Positions 23,382-30,473 are shown, counted from the stretch's first letter. The stretch: DNA of 30,473 nt from JAGQNP01 sp038257245 (GCA_038257245.1 JBBSJL010000010.1:1-30473); one strand, 5' to 3'. Notes: generated by a model not told the origin, from the letters alone. Numbers and translations: made by a program.

Positions 23382-23404
23382 CGTTCGTGTCTAAGTAATT
23401 ATTG

Positions 23405-23410
23405 TATAAT
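23405..23410 (+). promoter_or_regulatory. -10 box, near-leaderless start
   Basis: A perfect TATAAT ends nine bases before the ATG at 23420. A TTG at 23402 overlaps this box and cannot be the start. Confidence 0.55.
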
Positions 23411-23419
23411 CGACAGGTA

Positions 23420-23932
23420 ATGAGTGCTGAGCAAGAACCCCGAATAGAATCAATAACACTTAGAAAACTCGACCGTACCCGACGAGTTGGACGAAATATA
23501 CTTGCAATTGCTAGTGGTATGGGCATTTTTGCCAGCTCAACGTATGTTGGGTATAAGATCGGTACCGATGTTACAGGGCCAGAGAATGATTCTTCAAACC
23601 ACTTTATGTATTACGCTGGTGTAGCACTTCCAACGGTGGTAATTGGTGGCATTGGTGCACTTGGTGGGTTTTACACAACCGTGGGAATGGCTGCAGATAC
23701 TAGTCCAAGTGTAAAGTTTGGCTTGGATAGTAGCCCTAAACCAAAAGAACAATCTGCGACATCTCCTGAACCACCAACTGTTGATTCGGCTAGCGAAGAA
23801 GTAGCAAGTGAACAAGCGTCTGCAACTTCAATTTCGGAAAAACAAACGCCACGTACAACACAAGAAACGACCGAACTGAAGTCAGGGCTTGAACAAATAG
23901 TAGATGACGGGGCTCTCTCAAAGCAGAACTAG
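23420..23932 (+). CDS. Two-helix membrane protein with disordered tail
   Basis: A 170-residue protein of unknown function. Two membrane helices lie near residues 24-46 (NILAIASGMGIFASSTYVGY) and 62-90 (YYAGVALPTVVIGGIGALGG). The last 80 residues are a Ser/Glu/Pro/Thr-rich tail, probably disordered. The N-terminus is basic (LRKLDRTRRVGR), so both ends are likely cytoplasmic. ATG 23420 was chosen from the position of the -10 box. No family was recognised. Confidence 0.72.
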   Translation: MSAEQEPRIESITLRKLDRTRRVGRNILAIASGMGIFASSTYVGYKIGTDVTGPENDSSNHFMYYAGVALPTVVIGGIGALGGFYTTVGMAADTSPSVKFGLDSSPKPKEQSATSPEPPTVDSASEEVASEQASATSISEKQTPRTTQETTELKSGLEQIVDDGALSKQN

Positions 23933-23939
23933 ATGCCGC

Positions 23940-23958
23940 ATCTGGTTACGATCCAGAT
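23940..23958. terminator. Hairpin between convergent genes
   Basis: The 6-bp stem ATCTGG/CCAGAT around a seven-base loop fills the 26-base gap between two convergent stop codons. It has no U-tract on either side, so terminator function is uncertain. Confidence 0.35.
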
Positions 23959-25137
23959 CTAGCCGTTTAATCTAGAGTTGTCGACAGAGGTAGTTGAATG
24001 TAAATTTTGGGTTGGCTGATTAGTCGGCCTGATGACTTGAGGCTGATGCGAGAATACCATTTGAGATTCAGGTATCACCACCGGCTGACCGGTGGTACTG
24101 GTTGTAATAGTCGCAACGGGCATTAAGCTATGTAGCCGTTTGTGACTCCTAATCTTTAATACCAAAAATGCTGTGATTCCAAACAAAGTTAATCCGATTG
24201 TAGCTATACCGAGCCAATGAAGTAGGGGTAAACTGAACGGCACTTCAACAGCAAGTTCATTTTGCCCGGCATCTGCCTGAACATTTATTAACTGTTCTGT
24301 GTTGTGACCACCATAGCTTATACCTAAAACATGTTCGCCAACCCTAATATCTTCGAATGTAACCATGCCGTCTACGGTTGTTGCAGAAAGTTGACCATCA
24401 ATTGTCACAACTGCGCCATTAACTAATTTTCCAAACTTGTCCTTTACTGTAATTGATACTGCCTGCACGTCATAGTTTTCTGAGGTAACTTCTTTAGGCT
24501 CTTCTGGCTTAGTCGAATTTGTGGGCGTAGTTTCTACCGGCTTATCTGTTGTGGGCGTAGTAGCTGGCTCTTTCGTATTGGGTTTAGTCGTTGTTGGGGT
24601 GGAAGAAGTACCTCCACTTGATGGTGTGGGAGTTGGGGTAGGTTCTGGGGCCGGTGGTGGAGCAACTATTGGTATTGTCGCTAAAGTTGCAGTTAGTGTG
24701 CAGTTAATTATCCCTATACCGCTTATATTTGCCGATGCCTGTACAAGTTTTACGGTTATTGAGCTGCCTGCTGCGCCTGACGCAGTTAATGCGTAGTTCG
24801 GATAATAAGCCGTGTAAGTAGGTGCACCTGTTGTAGGGCTCGGATCTGTTGAAGAATTAATCATTGAGTAGGTAGCGGGTGTTGAGTTTGTTGCAGAGAG
24901 GCTAAGTGTTGAAGATAATACAGTCACACCGTAACTAGTAGAAGGTCTCGAACTAATTCCCGTAATACTAAAGGACTGCCCTGGGTTCACGCTCGCTGGA
25001 GCAGTCGCATTAAACGCCGTAACGACACCACTACAAGATTCATCAACTGCGACAGCTGGGGCTACTGTTACAACACCAAATAAAAAACTGAATGACAGAA
25101 TTAATAATCCTAGGAATGTTTTTTTATTTTGGTGCAT
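23959..25137 (-). CDS. Secreted, C-terminally anchored protein with Pro/Thr stalk
   Basis: A 392-residue envelope protein. A signal peptide covers residues 1-30 (KKTFLGLLILSFSFLFG...APAVA). An extracellular domain (about 33-155) contains two cysteines (CSGVVTAF and CTLTAT) that could form a disulfide. A Pro/Thr/Ser stalk follows (about 155-215), then a carboxypeptidase-regulatory or PEGA-like beta domain (VSITVKDKFGKLVNGAVVTIDG...VTFEDIRVGEHVLGISYGG). A membrane helix near 305-327 is followed by a 65-residue cytoplasmic tail. ATG 25137 was chosen because the signal peptide begins there. It may face the host or neighbouring cells; the role is unknown. Confidence 0.82.
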   Translation of the reverse strand: MHQNKKTFLGLLILSFSFLFGVVTVAPAVAVDESCSGVVTAFNATAPASVNPGQSFSITGISSRPSTSYGVTVLSSTLSLSATNSTPATYSMINSSTDPSPTTGAPTYTAYYPNYALTASGAAGSSITVKLVQASANISGIGIINCTLTATLATIPIVAPPPAPEPTPTPTPSSGGTSSTPTTTKPNTKEPATTPTTDKPVETTPTNSTKPEEPKEVTSENYDVQAVSITVKDKFGKLVNGAVVTIDGQLSATTVDGMVTFEDIRVGEHVLGISYGGHNTEQLINVQADAGQNELAVEVPFSLPLLHWLGIATIGLTLFGITAFLVLKIRSHKRLHSLMPVATITTSTTGQPVVIPESQMVFSHQPQVIRPTNQPTQNLHSTTSVDNSRLNG

Positions 25138-25162
25138 ATTTTTATTTATTAATGCTGTTTTT

Positions 25163-25171
25163 ATTATAACA
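25163..25171 (-). promoter_or_regulatory. Extended -10 promoter of the secreted protein gene
   Basis: TGTTATAAT on the minus strand gives a leader of about 20 bases before ATG 25137. No Shine-Dalgarno site is visible. The box also excludes the upstream start at 25191. Confidence 0.58.
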
Positions 25172-25217
25172 CTCTGCACTTCTAAGTACATAGTCTTATT
25201 AATTACCGATGCTCCGT

Positions 25218-25598
25218 CTAATCTTCTAGTGAGGCGATGACATCAGGCAGTTCTTTGGGCAGTATATCTGCTTTTACAATGTATCCGTCGGCGCCGTTAG
25301 AAATAGCGTTTTCGGTTGCACTACGTTGAGCAAGATTGGTTAGTATCACAATCTTAGCATCCATACAGCCTCTTTCTGGGTTAGTCCGCAGTTCCTTGAG
25401 TATCTCTAATCCTGAAACACCAGGCAGCATTATATCCAGTAGCACACAATCTGGTAGGTAGGTTTTTAGTAGTTCATACATAGCTTGAGCGTCACCAGCG
25501 ACTTCTACTGTATATTGCTTGTCTACTAGGGCAATCCTATACAGGTCTCTGATGTTTACGTTATCTTCAACTAGAAGTATTTTTCTTAAACCAGCCAT
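25218..25598 (-). CDS. Single-domain response regulator (CheY-like)
   Basis: A 126-residue phosphoreceiver with no output domain. It has the acidic pair E11-D12, the phosphoacceptor D55 (VLLDIMLPG), T87 (VILTN) and K109 (YIVKADI; Ala follows where Pro is usual). It overlaps the 3' end of the histidine kinase gene by 32 bases and has AGGAGGAG five bases before its ATG, so the pair is cotranscribed and coupled. With no DNA-binding domain, it must act through protein contact or a phosphorelay. Confidence 0.93.
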   Translation of the reverse strand: MAGLRKILLVEDNVNIRDLYRIALVDKQYTVEVAGDAQAMYELLKTYLPDCVLLDIMLPGVSGLEILKELRTNPERGCMDAKIVILTNLAQRSATENAISNGADGYIVKADILPKELPDVIASLED

Positions 25599-27852
25599 GT
25601 ACTCCTCCTGTCATTTTACGTTTCATTACTAATTTATCATGTATTTCAGGATTATAGATTGGTAATGTGAAATAGAACGTGGAGCCATCACCGGTAAAAG
25701 GCTCTAGTCCTATTTGCCCATGCTGAAGTTCTATTATTGTTCTAGATATAAACAAACCTAGCCCCGTACCTCGAGTGCCCGATATTAGGCTTCGCTCTGC
25801 CCTATAAAATTTTGAGAATAATTTATCCTGTAGCTCATTGGGCACACCAGGACCGTTATCCTTAACTTCAACGCGAACCTCTTTATTATTTACATTTAGT
25901 GACACCGTGACTTCCCCGTCGTAATCTGTAAATTTCAAAGCATTGCCAATTAAGTTATTGAGTACTTCTGTTATAGATGACGGATCCGCGGGCACATTTA
26001 CCGCACTATCTGTGTCTAATGTGTACGTCAGTTTTTGATTCTTCTGTACTGCCACGGACTGATGATAGTGAACATTCTCTTTTATGTGTTTTGCCAGATC
26101 GATTTTTTCAATAAATATCTCCATTTCACCTCGTTCGATTCTGGCGATATTAAGAAGTTTATTAATAAGATCTCTTAGTTCGTTGGTACTTCTAACCATT
26201 TTTTGTAAATTTTCTATATTGTAGATACTGAGCTGATTAACTGCGTCAGTGTTAATTAGATCCAAGTAGCCTTGAATTACAGTTAGCGGCGTTCTAAGTT
26301 CATGAGCCGCGATTGCAACAAAGTCTAGCTTCATAAAGTCCAGCTCTCTGCTTTTGGTCAAATCATGTACAGTTACTATCGCTACAACATCACTGTTTTC
26401 ACGGCCACTTATAGATACAACAATGTCTAAAAAGCTCAACTGGATGCCCGTTTGCAAAGATAGGTCGTTATATTCAAAGACACCAGGGTTTTTAATATCA
26501 AGACTAAAGGGTGCGTCAAATTGTTGCCAGGCGTAAACATCTGGTAGTGATTTACCCACTAACTCGGACTCGTTTTTGCCAGCTAGTGCTGCCGCCGGGG
26601 GGTTAATCGATAAAATCCTGCCCGACTTATCCAGCGCAATAATTCCATCTGTTACACTGCCAATAATATTAGTCAGCTTGGTCTTTTCGGTTTCTAGGGT
26701 AATATTGTTATTCTTCATGTCTGTAACCAACTTTTGTATATTAGCTCCCATACTGTTGAACGTTTCTGCTAAGCTTTGAAGCTCGTCATTGGTATTAATA
26801 TCTATCGTATGTCCGAACTGACCACTACCAATTTTCTTTGCACCCTGAGCTAGCTTTTTGATCGGTCCTGTTAGCTGTTTTCTGAAATAGATACTGAGAG
26901 CAATAGAAAGTACAATAGCAGTTAAACCTACCGTTGTTGCTAGTTTTATGTAGGAGTTAACACTGGCATAGATGCTACTAACAGGCTCTTCTACAATCAC
27001 AGCCCACCCACTATCTTTTATTATTTGTGGTGTGCTTATAACCTGTAACCCTGTCTCCGATTCTGTTTTGCGAGTTTCTAGGTCATTACTGATTAGCTGC
27101 TTAACCGCATCGACATTAGTGAGTTTTTTTGTACCTTCTAAGAACTTACTATCTGGGTGTGCAACCAAATTACCCAATCCATCGACTACATAAGCATAGC
27201 CACCTTCTCCTACACGAGTTGATAAGACAGTTTGCCACAGATTTTTAATATCATAGTTGGCGACAATCGCACCCTGGATATCATCTGGACTACTGTAACT
27301 TCCAAAATCTGCTCCCTCTAAGTTATCTAGATTTTCGTTGAAACTTGATTTAAGAACTGGCACGGCTATCGTAATGACTGGTTCGTTATTTTCGTTATAG
27401 CTGACAGAACTAACATACGGACGACCATCAAGAAAGTTTACTGCTCTGAAGGCATCAGAATCAGATGAGTTTTTTAACTCTTCAACCCGACCATCTTGAT
27501 CAAATACTGCCTGCTCGTATCCAGAATTATCGATGACAGCCAGTCTTTGTAGGTCTGAATCTTGGCTAAATAAAACTGCCATATTTAGATCTAGCTCACC
27601 GGAATCAATGTTGCCAGTTGAATATAACTGTGCCAAGTTGTTTAACTTTTTCGAGTTATTATCAAGGTAACTACTCACATTTTCGGACAAATAAGTAGCT
27701 ATTGCTTGCTGCTTTGTGCTCGCAGCATTTAACAGCTGTGAATTGGCATATGATACCAGCAGGAAGTTGGTAACAATTAGCGGTATGAGCGAAACAAGTA
27801 AGAAGTAGATTAATATTTTTGTAGATAATTTTAGTCGAACCCTAGTACCCAT
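25567..27852 (-). CDS. Membrane sensor histidine kinase (Cache-HAMP-PAS)
   Basis: A 761-residue sensor kinase. Order: membrane helix (about 13-34), large extracytoplasmic double-Cache-type domain (35-295; YAYVVDGLGNLVAHPD is typical), second helix (303-323), HAMP (324-378), PAS (about 392-500), HisKA with phosphoacceptor H517 (AAHELRTPL), and HATPase_c with the N box NNLIGNALKF (632-641), G1 DNGPGV (665-670) and G2 GTRGTGLGL (692-700). All catalytic motifs are intact. The Cache domain suggests a small-molecule ligand outside the cell. It is paired with the receiver that overlaps its end. It ends in TGA. Confidence 0.96.
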   Translation of the reverse strand: MGTRVRLKLSTKILIYFLLVSLIPLIVTNFLLVSYANSQLLNAASTKQQAIATYLSENVSSYLDNNSKKLNNLAQLYSTGNIDSGELDLNMAVLFSQDSDLQRLAVIDNSGYEQAVFDQDGRVEELKNSSDSDAFRAVNFLDGRPYVSSVSYNENNEPVITIAVPVLKSSFNENLDNLEGADFGSYSSPDDIQGAIVANYDIKNLWQTVLSTRVGEGGYAYVVDGLGNLVAHPDSKFLEGTKKLTNVDAVKQLISNDLETRKTESETGLQVISTPQIIKDSGWAVIVEEPVSSIYASVNSYIKLATTVGLTAIVLSIALSIYFRKQLTGPIKKLAQGAKKIGSGQFGHTIDINTNDELQSLAETFNSMGANIQKLVTDMKNNNITLETEKTKLTNIIGSVTDGIIALDKSGRILSINPPAAALAGKNESELVGKSLPDVYAWQQFDAPFSLDIKNPGVFEYNDLSLQTGIQLSFLDIVVSISGRENSDVVAIVTVHDLTKSRELDFMKLDFVAIAAHELRTPLTVIQGYLDLINTDAVNQLSIYNIENLQKMVRSTNELRDLINKLLNIARIERGEMEIFIEKIDLAKHIKENVHYHQSVAVQKNQKLTYTLDTDSAVNVPADPSSITEVLNNLIGNALKFTDYDGEVTVSLNVNNKEVRVEVKDNGPGVPNELQDKLFSKFYRAERSLISGTRGTGLGLFISRTIIELQHGQIGLEPFTGDGSTFYFTLPIYNPEIHDKLVMKRKMTGGVHGWFKKNTSS

Positions 27853-27958
27853 AGCGACTCATAAGATTAATCGTGAATGAATGATTTGGCTGAAGTATGA
27901 TTAGAAACTTTATTTGACCCATTACAGATTACAATTCGATTAGTATTTTTAAATAATG

Positions 27959-27987
27959 TTGACACCCTTGTTCTCTCTTATTATGCT
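27959..27987 (+). promoter_or_regulatory. Promoter with leaderless start
   Basis: A perfect TTGACA (27959-27964) lies 17 bases before TATGCT (27982-27987), which ends seven bases before ATG 27995. The same bases are open in frame and read as a hydrophobic N-terminus if translated from 27956, which is probably an artefact. Confidence 0.65.
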
Positions 27988-27994
27988 AATGCTT

Positions 27995-28828
27995 ATGGCC
28001 CCAGAAAACAACTCAGAATTAGATAATGATAATCAGCCCACAATCATCACTCCCAGTTCTAGCCCTTTGGAGCCTATTATTAATCATGAGGAGACTCCGC
28101 AGGCCGCTCAAACAGAAACTGAACCAGCAGGTTCAACTCCGAGATTAGAAATGCCTACAACGGATAGTGAGCCAACAGAAATTGCGCCTAGTACGGACGC
28201 AGAGGGACCCAAAACCGAAGTCACTGTTCAGCCCACCAAGCCCTCAGCTCTAACTTCTACTTTAACTGGTATTGTCCAGTCCAAAATCACACCACCAGTC
28301 TCTACGATGCCATCGACGCCAGCAGGATCAGATCATCAACCAGTTACCCAAACTCTAGCGCCTAAGAAGAAGCTTCCGGTCAAAAAAATAATGATAGTTT
28401 TTGGCCTGCTTGTTTTGTTTGTAGGTGGGATTACTGGTGCTTATTTATACGGTAAAAGTAATGAACGTGTGGTAATCCAGGCACCTGATCCTCAACCCAT
28501 AGATCTACCTCCTCAGGCCGTAGTTGTAAATGAATGCTTGATAGGGCGTGGTAAGCAATATGTACTACCGAAAGATATACCTAGAGGCCCAATCTATGAC
28601 GTGGTCAACAGCCAGGTAATTGCCATCGAATATAGTTTGAACATTACTGAAATCCAAACAAACCCCGATGCATTTTCTGAAGTTATACTAAAACTAACCC
28701 GTGATTATCCCGTCGATCACTTCTCTTTGGCCCCAGTTGTGCCAAAGGCCGGAGAACCGATAACATCGTTCCACCTTATCATGTTCGTAGTTACTAAAGA
28801 CGAAGCAGCCAAAATAACCTGCGAGTAA
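27995..28828 (+). CDS. Single-pass membrane protein with disordered N-terminal half
   Basis: A 277-residue protein, not recognised. Residues 1-120 are Pro/Thr/Ser/Glu-rich and probably disordered. A basic stretch (KKKLPVKK) precedes one membrane helix (about 130-152, IMIVFGLLVLFVGGITGAYLYG). The remaining 125 residues form an alpha/beta domain with two cysteines (NECLIG near its start and ITCE at the end), perhaps a disulfide pair outside the cell. The topology is inferred as cytoplasmic N-terminus, exterior C-terminus. ATG 27995 is set by the promoter. It is divergent from the histidine kinase gene. Confidence 0.78.
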   Translation: MAPENNSELDNDNQPTIITPSSSPLEPIINHEETPQAAQTETEPAGSTPRLEMPTTDSEPTEIAPSTDAEGPKTEVTVQPTKPSALTSTLTGIVQSKITPPVSTMPSTPAGSDHQPVTQTLAPKKKLPVKKIMIVFGLLVLFVGGITGAYLYGKSNERVVIQAPDPQPIDLPPQAVVVNECLIGRGKQYVLPKDIPRGPIYDVVNSQVIAIEYSLNITEIQTNPDAFSEVILKLTRDYPVDHFSLAPVVPKAGEPITSFHLIMFVVTKDEAAKITCE

Positions 28829-28864
28829 GCGTATCTGTTGGTTGTCGTTGAAAGCTACCGAATC

Positions 28865-28873
28865 TGATAAAAT
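28865..28873 (+). promoter_or_regulatory. Extended -10 promoter, leaderless GTG start
   Basis: TGATAAAAT ends six bases before the GTG at 28880, so the transcript would begin at the start codon. Confidence 0.55.
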
Positions 28874-28879
28874 ACCTAC

Positions 28880-29152
28880 GTGAGTTATGAACCAACAGAA
28901 GCTAACCTGGGTAAAGAATGTGAATTTTGGGGCGATAGTGAGCATAGTGGAAGGTGTCAGTTTAGTCTTCCCGAGTTATGTGGCAGAATCAGTTGCAATG
29001 GTATTGTAGATGAAGTCTGTCTATACATTAAAGATGGTCGTGTACCCAGAATCCAAGACCTGACTAGAAGCCAGAAAGCAGAAATGGCAATACGTCACCC
29101 AAGTTTAAATGGGAACTTCTCTATACAAATAGGACTAAAACGAACCGAATAA
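28880..29152 (+). CDS. Small cysteine-rich protein of unknown function
   Basis: A 90-residue protein with five cysteines in its first half (C14, C26, C34, C39, C47) and H22, in the frame CEFWGDSEHSGRC...CGRISC...C. The spacing suits a metal site or disulfides; there is no signal peptide, so zinc binding in the cytoplasm is more likely. The second half is polar (RVPRIQDLTRSQKAEMAIRH). The GTG start is supported by the extended -10 box. No family was recognised. Confidence 0.68.
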   Translation: MSYEPTEANLGKECEFWGDSEHSGRCQFSLPELCGRISCNGIVDEVCLYIKDGRVPRIQDLTRSQKAEMAIRHPSLNGNFSIQIGLKRTE

Positions 29153-29170
29153 CCACATACAAAAATCTTT

Positions 29171-29179
29171 TGTTATAAT
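29171..29179 (+). promoter_or_regulatory. Extended -10 promoter
   Basis: TGTTATAAT ends 13 bases before ATG 29193, giving a leader of about six bases. The ATG at 29178 overlaps the box and is rejected. Confidence 0.52.
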
Positions 29180-29192
29180 GAACAATAGTAAA

Positions 29193-29447
29193 ATGATGAA
29201 ACCTAAAAAACTAATCATATCCTTTGCGATAACCTTTGTTATAAGTGTGATCTCTACTCTGGTACTCATTACGCCAATTTATAATTGTGTAGGAGGCAAT
29301 ACCGCGGATTCTTGTTCGGCTAGCGGCTTAAATACAATACAAACAAAAACAAATGTGGCAGCTACAATTGCGGTAATCTCCTTCTATGGACTTTTGGCAT
29401 CAACAATTTGGTATTATGTCGCGAAGCACAAGCAAAAAAAGTCCTAA
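29193..29447 (+). CDS. Small two-helix membrane protein
   Basis: An 84-residue protein with two membrane helices (about 8-28, IISFAITFVISVISTLVLI, and 55-76, AATIAVISFYGLLASTIWYY). The loop between them has two cysteines (YNCVGGN and DSCSASG). Both ends are basic (MMKPKK and KHKQKKS), which puts them in the cytoplasm and the loop outside. The next in-frame ATG at 29196 is equally possible. The function is unknown. Confidence 0.68.
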   Translation: MMKPKKLIISFAITFVISVISTLVLITPIYNCVGGNTADSCSASGLNTIQTKTNVAATIAVISFYGLLASTIWYYVAKHKQKKS

Positions 29448-29472
29448 CAACCATAAACAATATTTGGTGAGG

Positions 29473-29892
29473 TTATGTGAAGAATATGATTGCTCTGGTT
29501 GCTGTTCGCAATGTATCAGCGCTGGTTGGGGTCCAAACATCAGCTTCCTCTGTTGATGCTTTAAGTAATCCCACGTCGTAAGTAATTATCGCGGGTATAT
29601 TGCTCGCGAGCATTGCATAATAAACTGGGCTTTCACCTATTCCAGAAGATCCATATCTTTGCTCTTCTTCAACAATTCCTTTAAATTCATCGTGCGAATA
29701 GCCAAACATTCTATCCAGCACTGGAGGATCTTCTCCATCGTAGATCCTAACACCCTCTATCCCGCAGTAAACGAGTTGTTTAGGGCTAACGCCGGCTGAA
29801 TCAAGGGTATTTGTAACCAACATAAATTGTTCAACACCGTCCAGAAGCTCCAAGTCTACCTCCGGTATAGTTAACCGCTCAAAATGAATCAT
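29473..29892 (-). CDS. Protein of unknown function, divergent from fic
   Basis: A 139-residue acidic, soluble protein with strand/helix alternation (FMLVTNTLD, QLVYCGIEGVRIYDGED, IPAIITYDVGLLKA). There is no signal peptide or membrane helix and one cysteine. ATG 29892 is chosen because a -10 box ends six bases upstream. It is divergent from the Fic gene, with the two promoters facing away from each other in about 107 bases. A partner or antitoxin role for Fic is possible but unsupported by any motif. Confidence 0.72.
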   Translation of the reverse strand: MIHFERLTIPEVDLELLDGVEQFMLVTNTLDSAGVSPKQLVYCGIEGVRIYDGEDPPVLDRMFGYSHDEFKGIVEEEQRYGSSGIGESPVYYAMLASNIPAIITYDVGLLKASTEEADVWTPTSADTLRTATRAIIFFT

Positions 29893-29898
29893 AATATT

Positions 29899-29927
29899 TT
29901 TATACACTATTCTTGTTCTTTTTTCAA
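29899..29927 (-). promoter_or_regulatory. Promoter of the gene divergent from fic, leaderless start
   Basis: TTGAAA (29927-29922) and TATAAA (29904-29899) on the minus strand are 17 bases apart. The -10 ends six bases before ATG 29892. Confidence 0.65.
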
Positions 29928-29962
29928 TACCAACAAAGAGAAAAGCACCCTCGGAAATAGTA

Positions 29963-29991
29963 TTGTTTTTAATCTATTTTTCTGTTATAGT
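29963..29991 (+). promoter_or_regulatory. Promoter of the Fic gene, leaderless start
   Basis: TTGTTT (29963-29968) and TATAGT (29986-29991) are 17 bases apart, with TG one base before the -10. The -10 ends eight bases before ATG 30000. Confidence 0.58.
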
Positions 29992-29999
29992 TATGTTTT

Positions 30000-30473
30000 A
30001 TGTTGCAGCCAACGAACGAATCACAAGGCTCATTCCCAGAGCAATACCTAGGTTATCCTACAGCTTTTGAAGCAGATAGAGATCGCCAATTCAGAAAGTT
30101 TGATAGGATTATACAGCTTACTGGTTTTGACGATATACTTGCAACACCAGAAAGCCGCACAGAATACATCGACAGCCTCACGCTAGACACGTTTGAGGAT
30201 TTATTACACCAAACCAATGGAATCCAAGTTAACCTCCCTGGAAGCTATCGGAAATACCCGGATCGGGCGCAAATCACTTTGGACGAAGATCGAAAAATCC
30301 GCGACATAATGCCTGCTCCTCACCTCAAGAAAACACTACTAAGTGTCGTCTTGGAGGTAGCCCAAGAAGCATCTACACTTGAGGACAAAGCATTTCTACT
30401 AGCTATTGGCATAACTGCCGTACATCCCTTTGGAGAGGGTAACGGGCGTTTAGCGCGGAGTGCTTATTACTTA
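30000..30473 (+). CDS. Fic-domain protein (3' end cut by window edge)
   Basis: The first 158 codons of a Fic family protein; the frame is still open at the window end. The complete active-site motif HPFGEGNGRLAR (residues 142-153) is present: catalytic H142, acidic E146, and N148, R150 and R153 for phosphate binding. Fic enzymes usually transfer AMP from ATP to a hydroxyl on a target protein. A helical region precedes the motif (about 100-140). No (S/T)xxxE(G/N) inhibitory motif is obvious in the visible part; it may lie further on or in another protein. The start is ATG 30000, just after a promoter, with no Shine-Dalgarno site. Confidence 0.9.
   Translation, partial: MLQPTNESQGSFPEQYLGYPTAFEADRDRQFRKFDRIIQLTGFDDILATPESRTEYIDSLTLDTFEDLLHQTNGIQVNLPGSYRKYPDRAQITLDEDRKIRDIMPAPHLKKTLLSVVLEVAQEASTLEDKAFLLAIGITAVHPFGEGNGRLARSAYYL

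Noticed and set aside
27853..27890. A leaderless promoter for the histidine kinase
   Set aside because: The best -10 candidates (TTATGA, TAATCT) are poor and have no matching -35, so no promoter is called.
1..30473. Recoded UGA (Gracilibacteria/SR1 code)
   Set aside because: All genes are full length with TGA as stop, and map and the histidine kinase end in TGA at the expected places.

Overview
This is about 30 kb of a small, AT-rich bacterial chromosome that looks like Candidatus Saccharibacteria (TM7) or a close member of the Candidate Phyla Radiation. The taxonomic call is inference. It rests on a minimal gene complement, a class II (B12-dependent) ribonucleotide reductase with NrdR, a short IF-2, a four-domain S1 protein, a eukaryote-like (type 2) IleRS, a DUF5663-like protein, a KGG-motif protein, and several membrane-anchored proteins of unknown function. 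TGA is used as a stop (map, histidine kinase), which argues against the Gracilibacteria/SR1 code. Most genes end in TAA or TAG.

Layout. Positions 1-10037 hold genes on the minus strand only. In transcription order they are a winged-helix regulator, rpsU, yqeY, adk, map, ftsA, ftsZ, nrdR, nrdJ, two small cysteine-free thioredoxin-like proteins, and the start of ileS behind a T-box-like leader. Positions 10130-13612 hold a plus-strand priA-def-fmt cluster (replication restart and the formyl-Met cycle). Positions 13609-17791 hold four minus-strand genes of unknown function: two modular paralogues sharing a roughly 130-residue N-terminal domain and near-identical DNA, a DUF5663-like protein and a tail-anchored protein. 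Positions 17810-20746 are rpsA-infB on the minus strand. Positions 20935-22246 are a ROK-family protein and an HEASH metallopeptidase-like protein on the plus strand. From 22317 to the end the genes are mostly accessory: a KGG-motif protein with a structured leader, several membrane or secreted proteins, a Cache-HAMP-PAS histidine kinase with a stand-alone receiver, four short proteins of unknown function, and a Fic-domain protein cut by the window edge (found by reading the edge directly).

The strongest window-wide signal is promoter grammar. A TATAAT-like -10 box, often an extended TGn form, recurs with a -35 box at exactly 17 bases. In many genes the -10 ends only 6-10 bases before the ATG or GTG, so the transcript would begin at or within a few bases of the start codon with no Shine-Dalgarno sequence (leaderless). 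This fits rpsU, yqeY, ftsA, priA, def, the Fic gene and several unknown genes. Other genes (nrdR, infB, rpsA, the receiver, the ROK gene) keep clear Shine-Dalgarno sites, so two initiation modes seem to coexist. The promoter positions also correct several start codons. At 27959-27987 the promoter itself reads as a false hydrophobic N-terminus.

Functional links: nrdR and nrdJ form an autoregulated-looking dNTP-synthesis unit with a candidate NrdR box at the transcription start. map, def and fmt together cover N-terminal methionine processing. ftsA and ftsZ form a bare division pair without neighbouring murein genes. No CRISPR array, transposase, rRNA or tRNA gene was seen. No stretch longer than about 300 bases lacks a gene.
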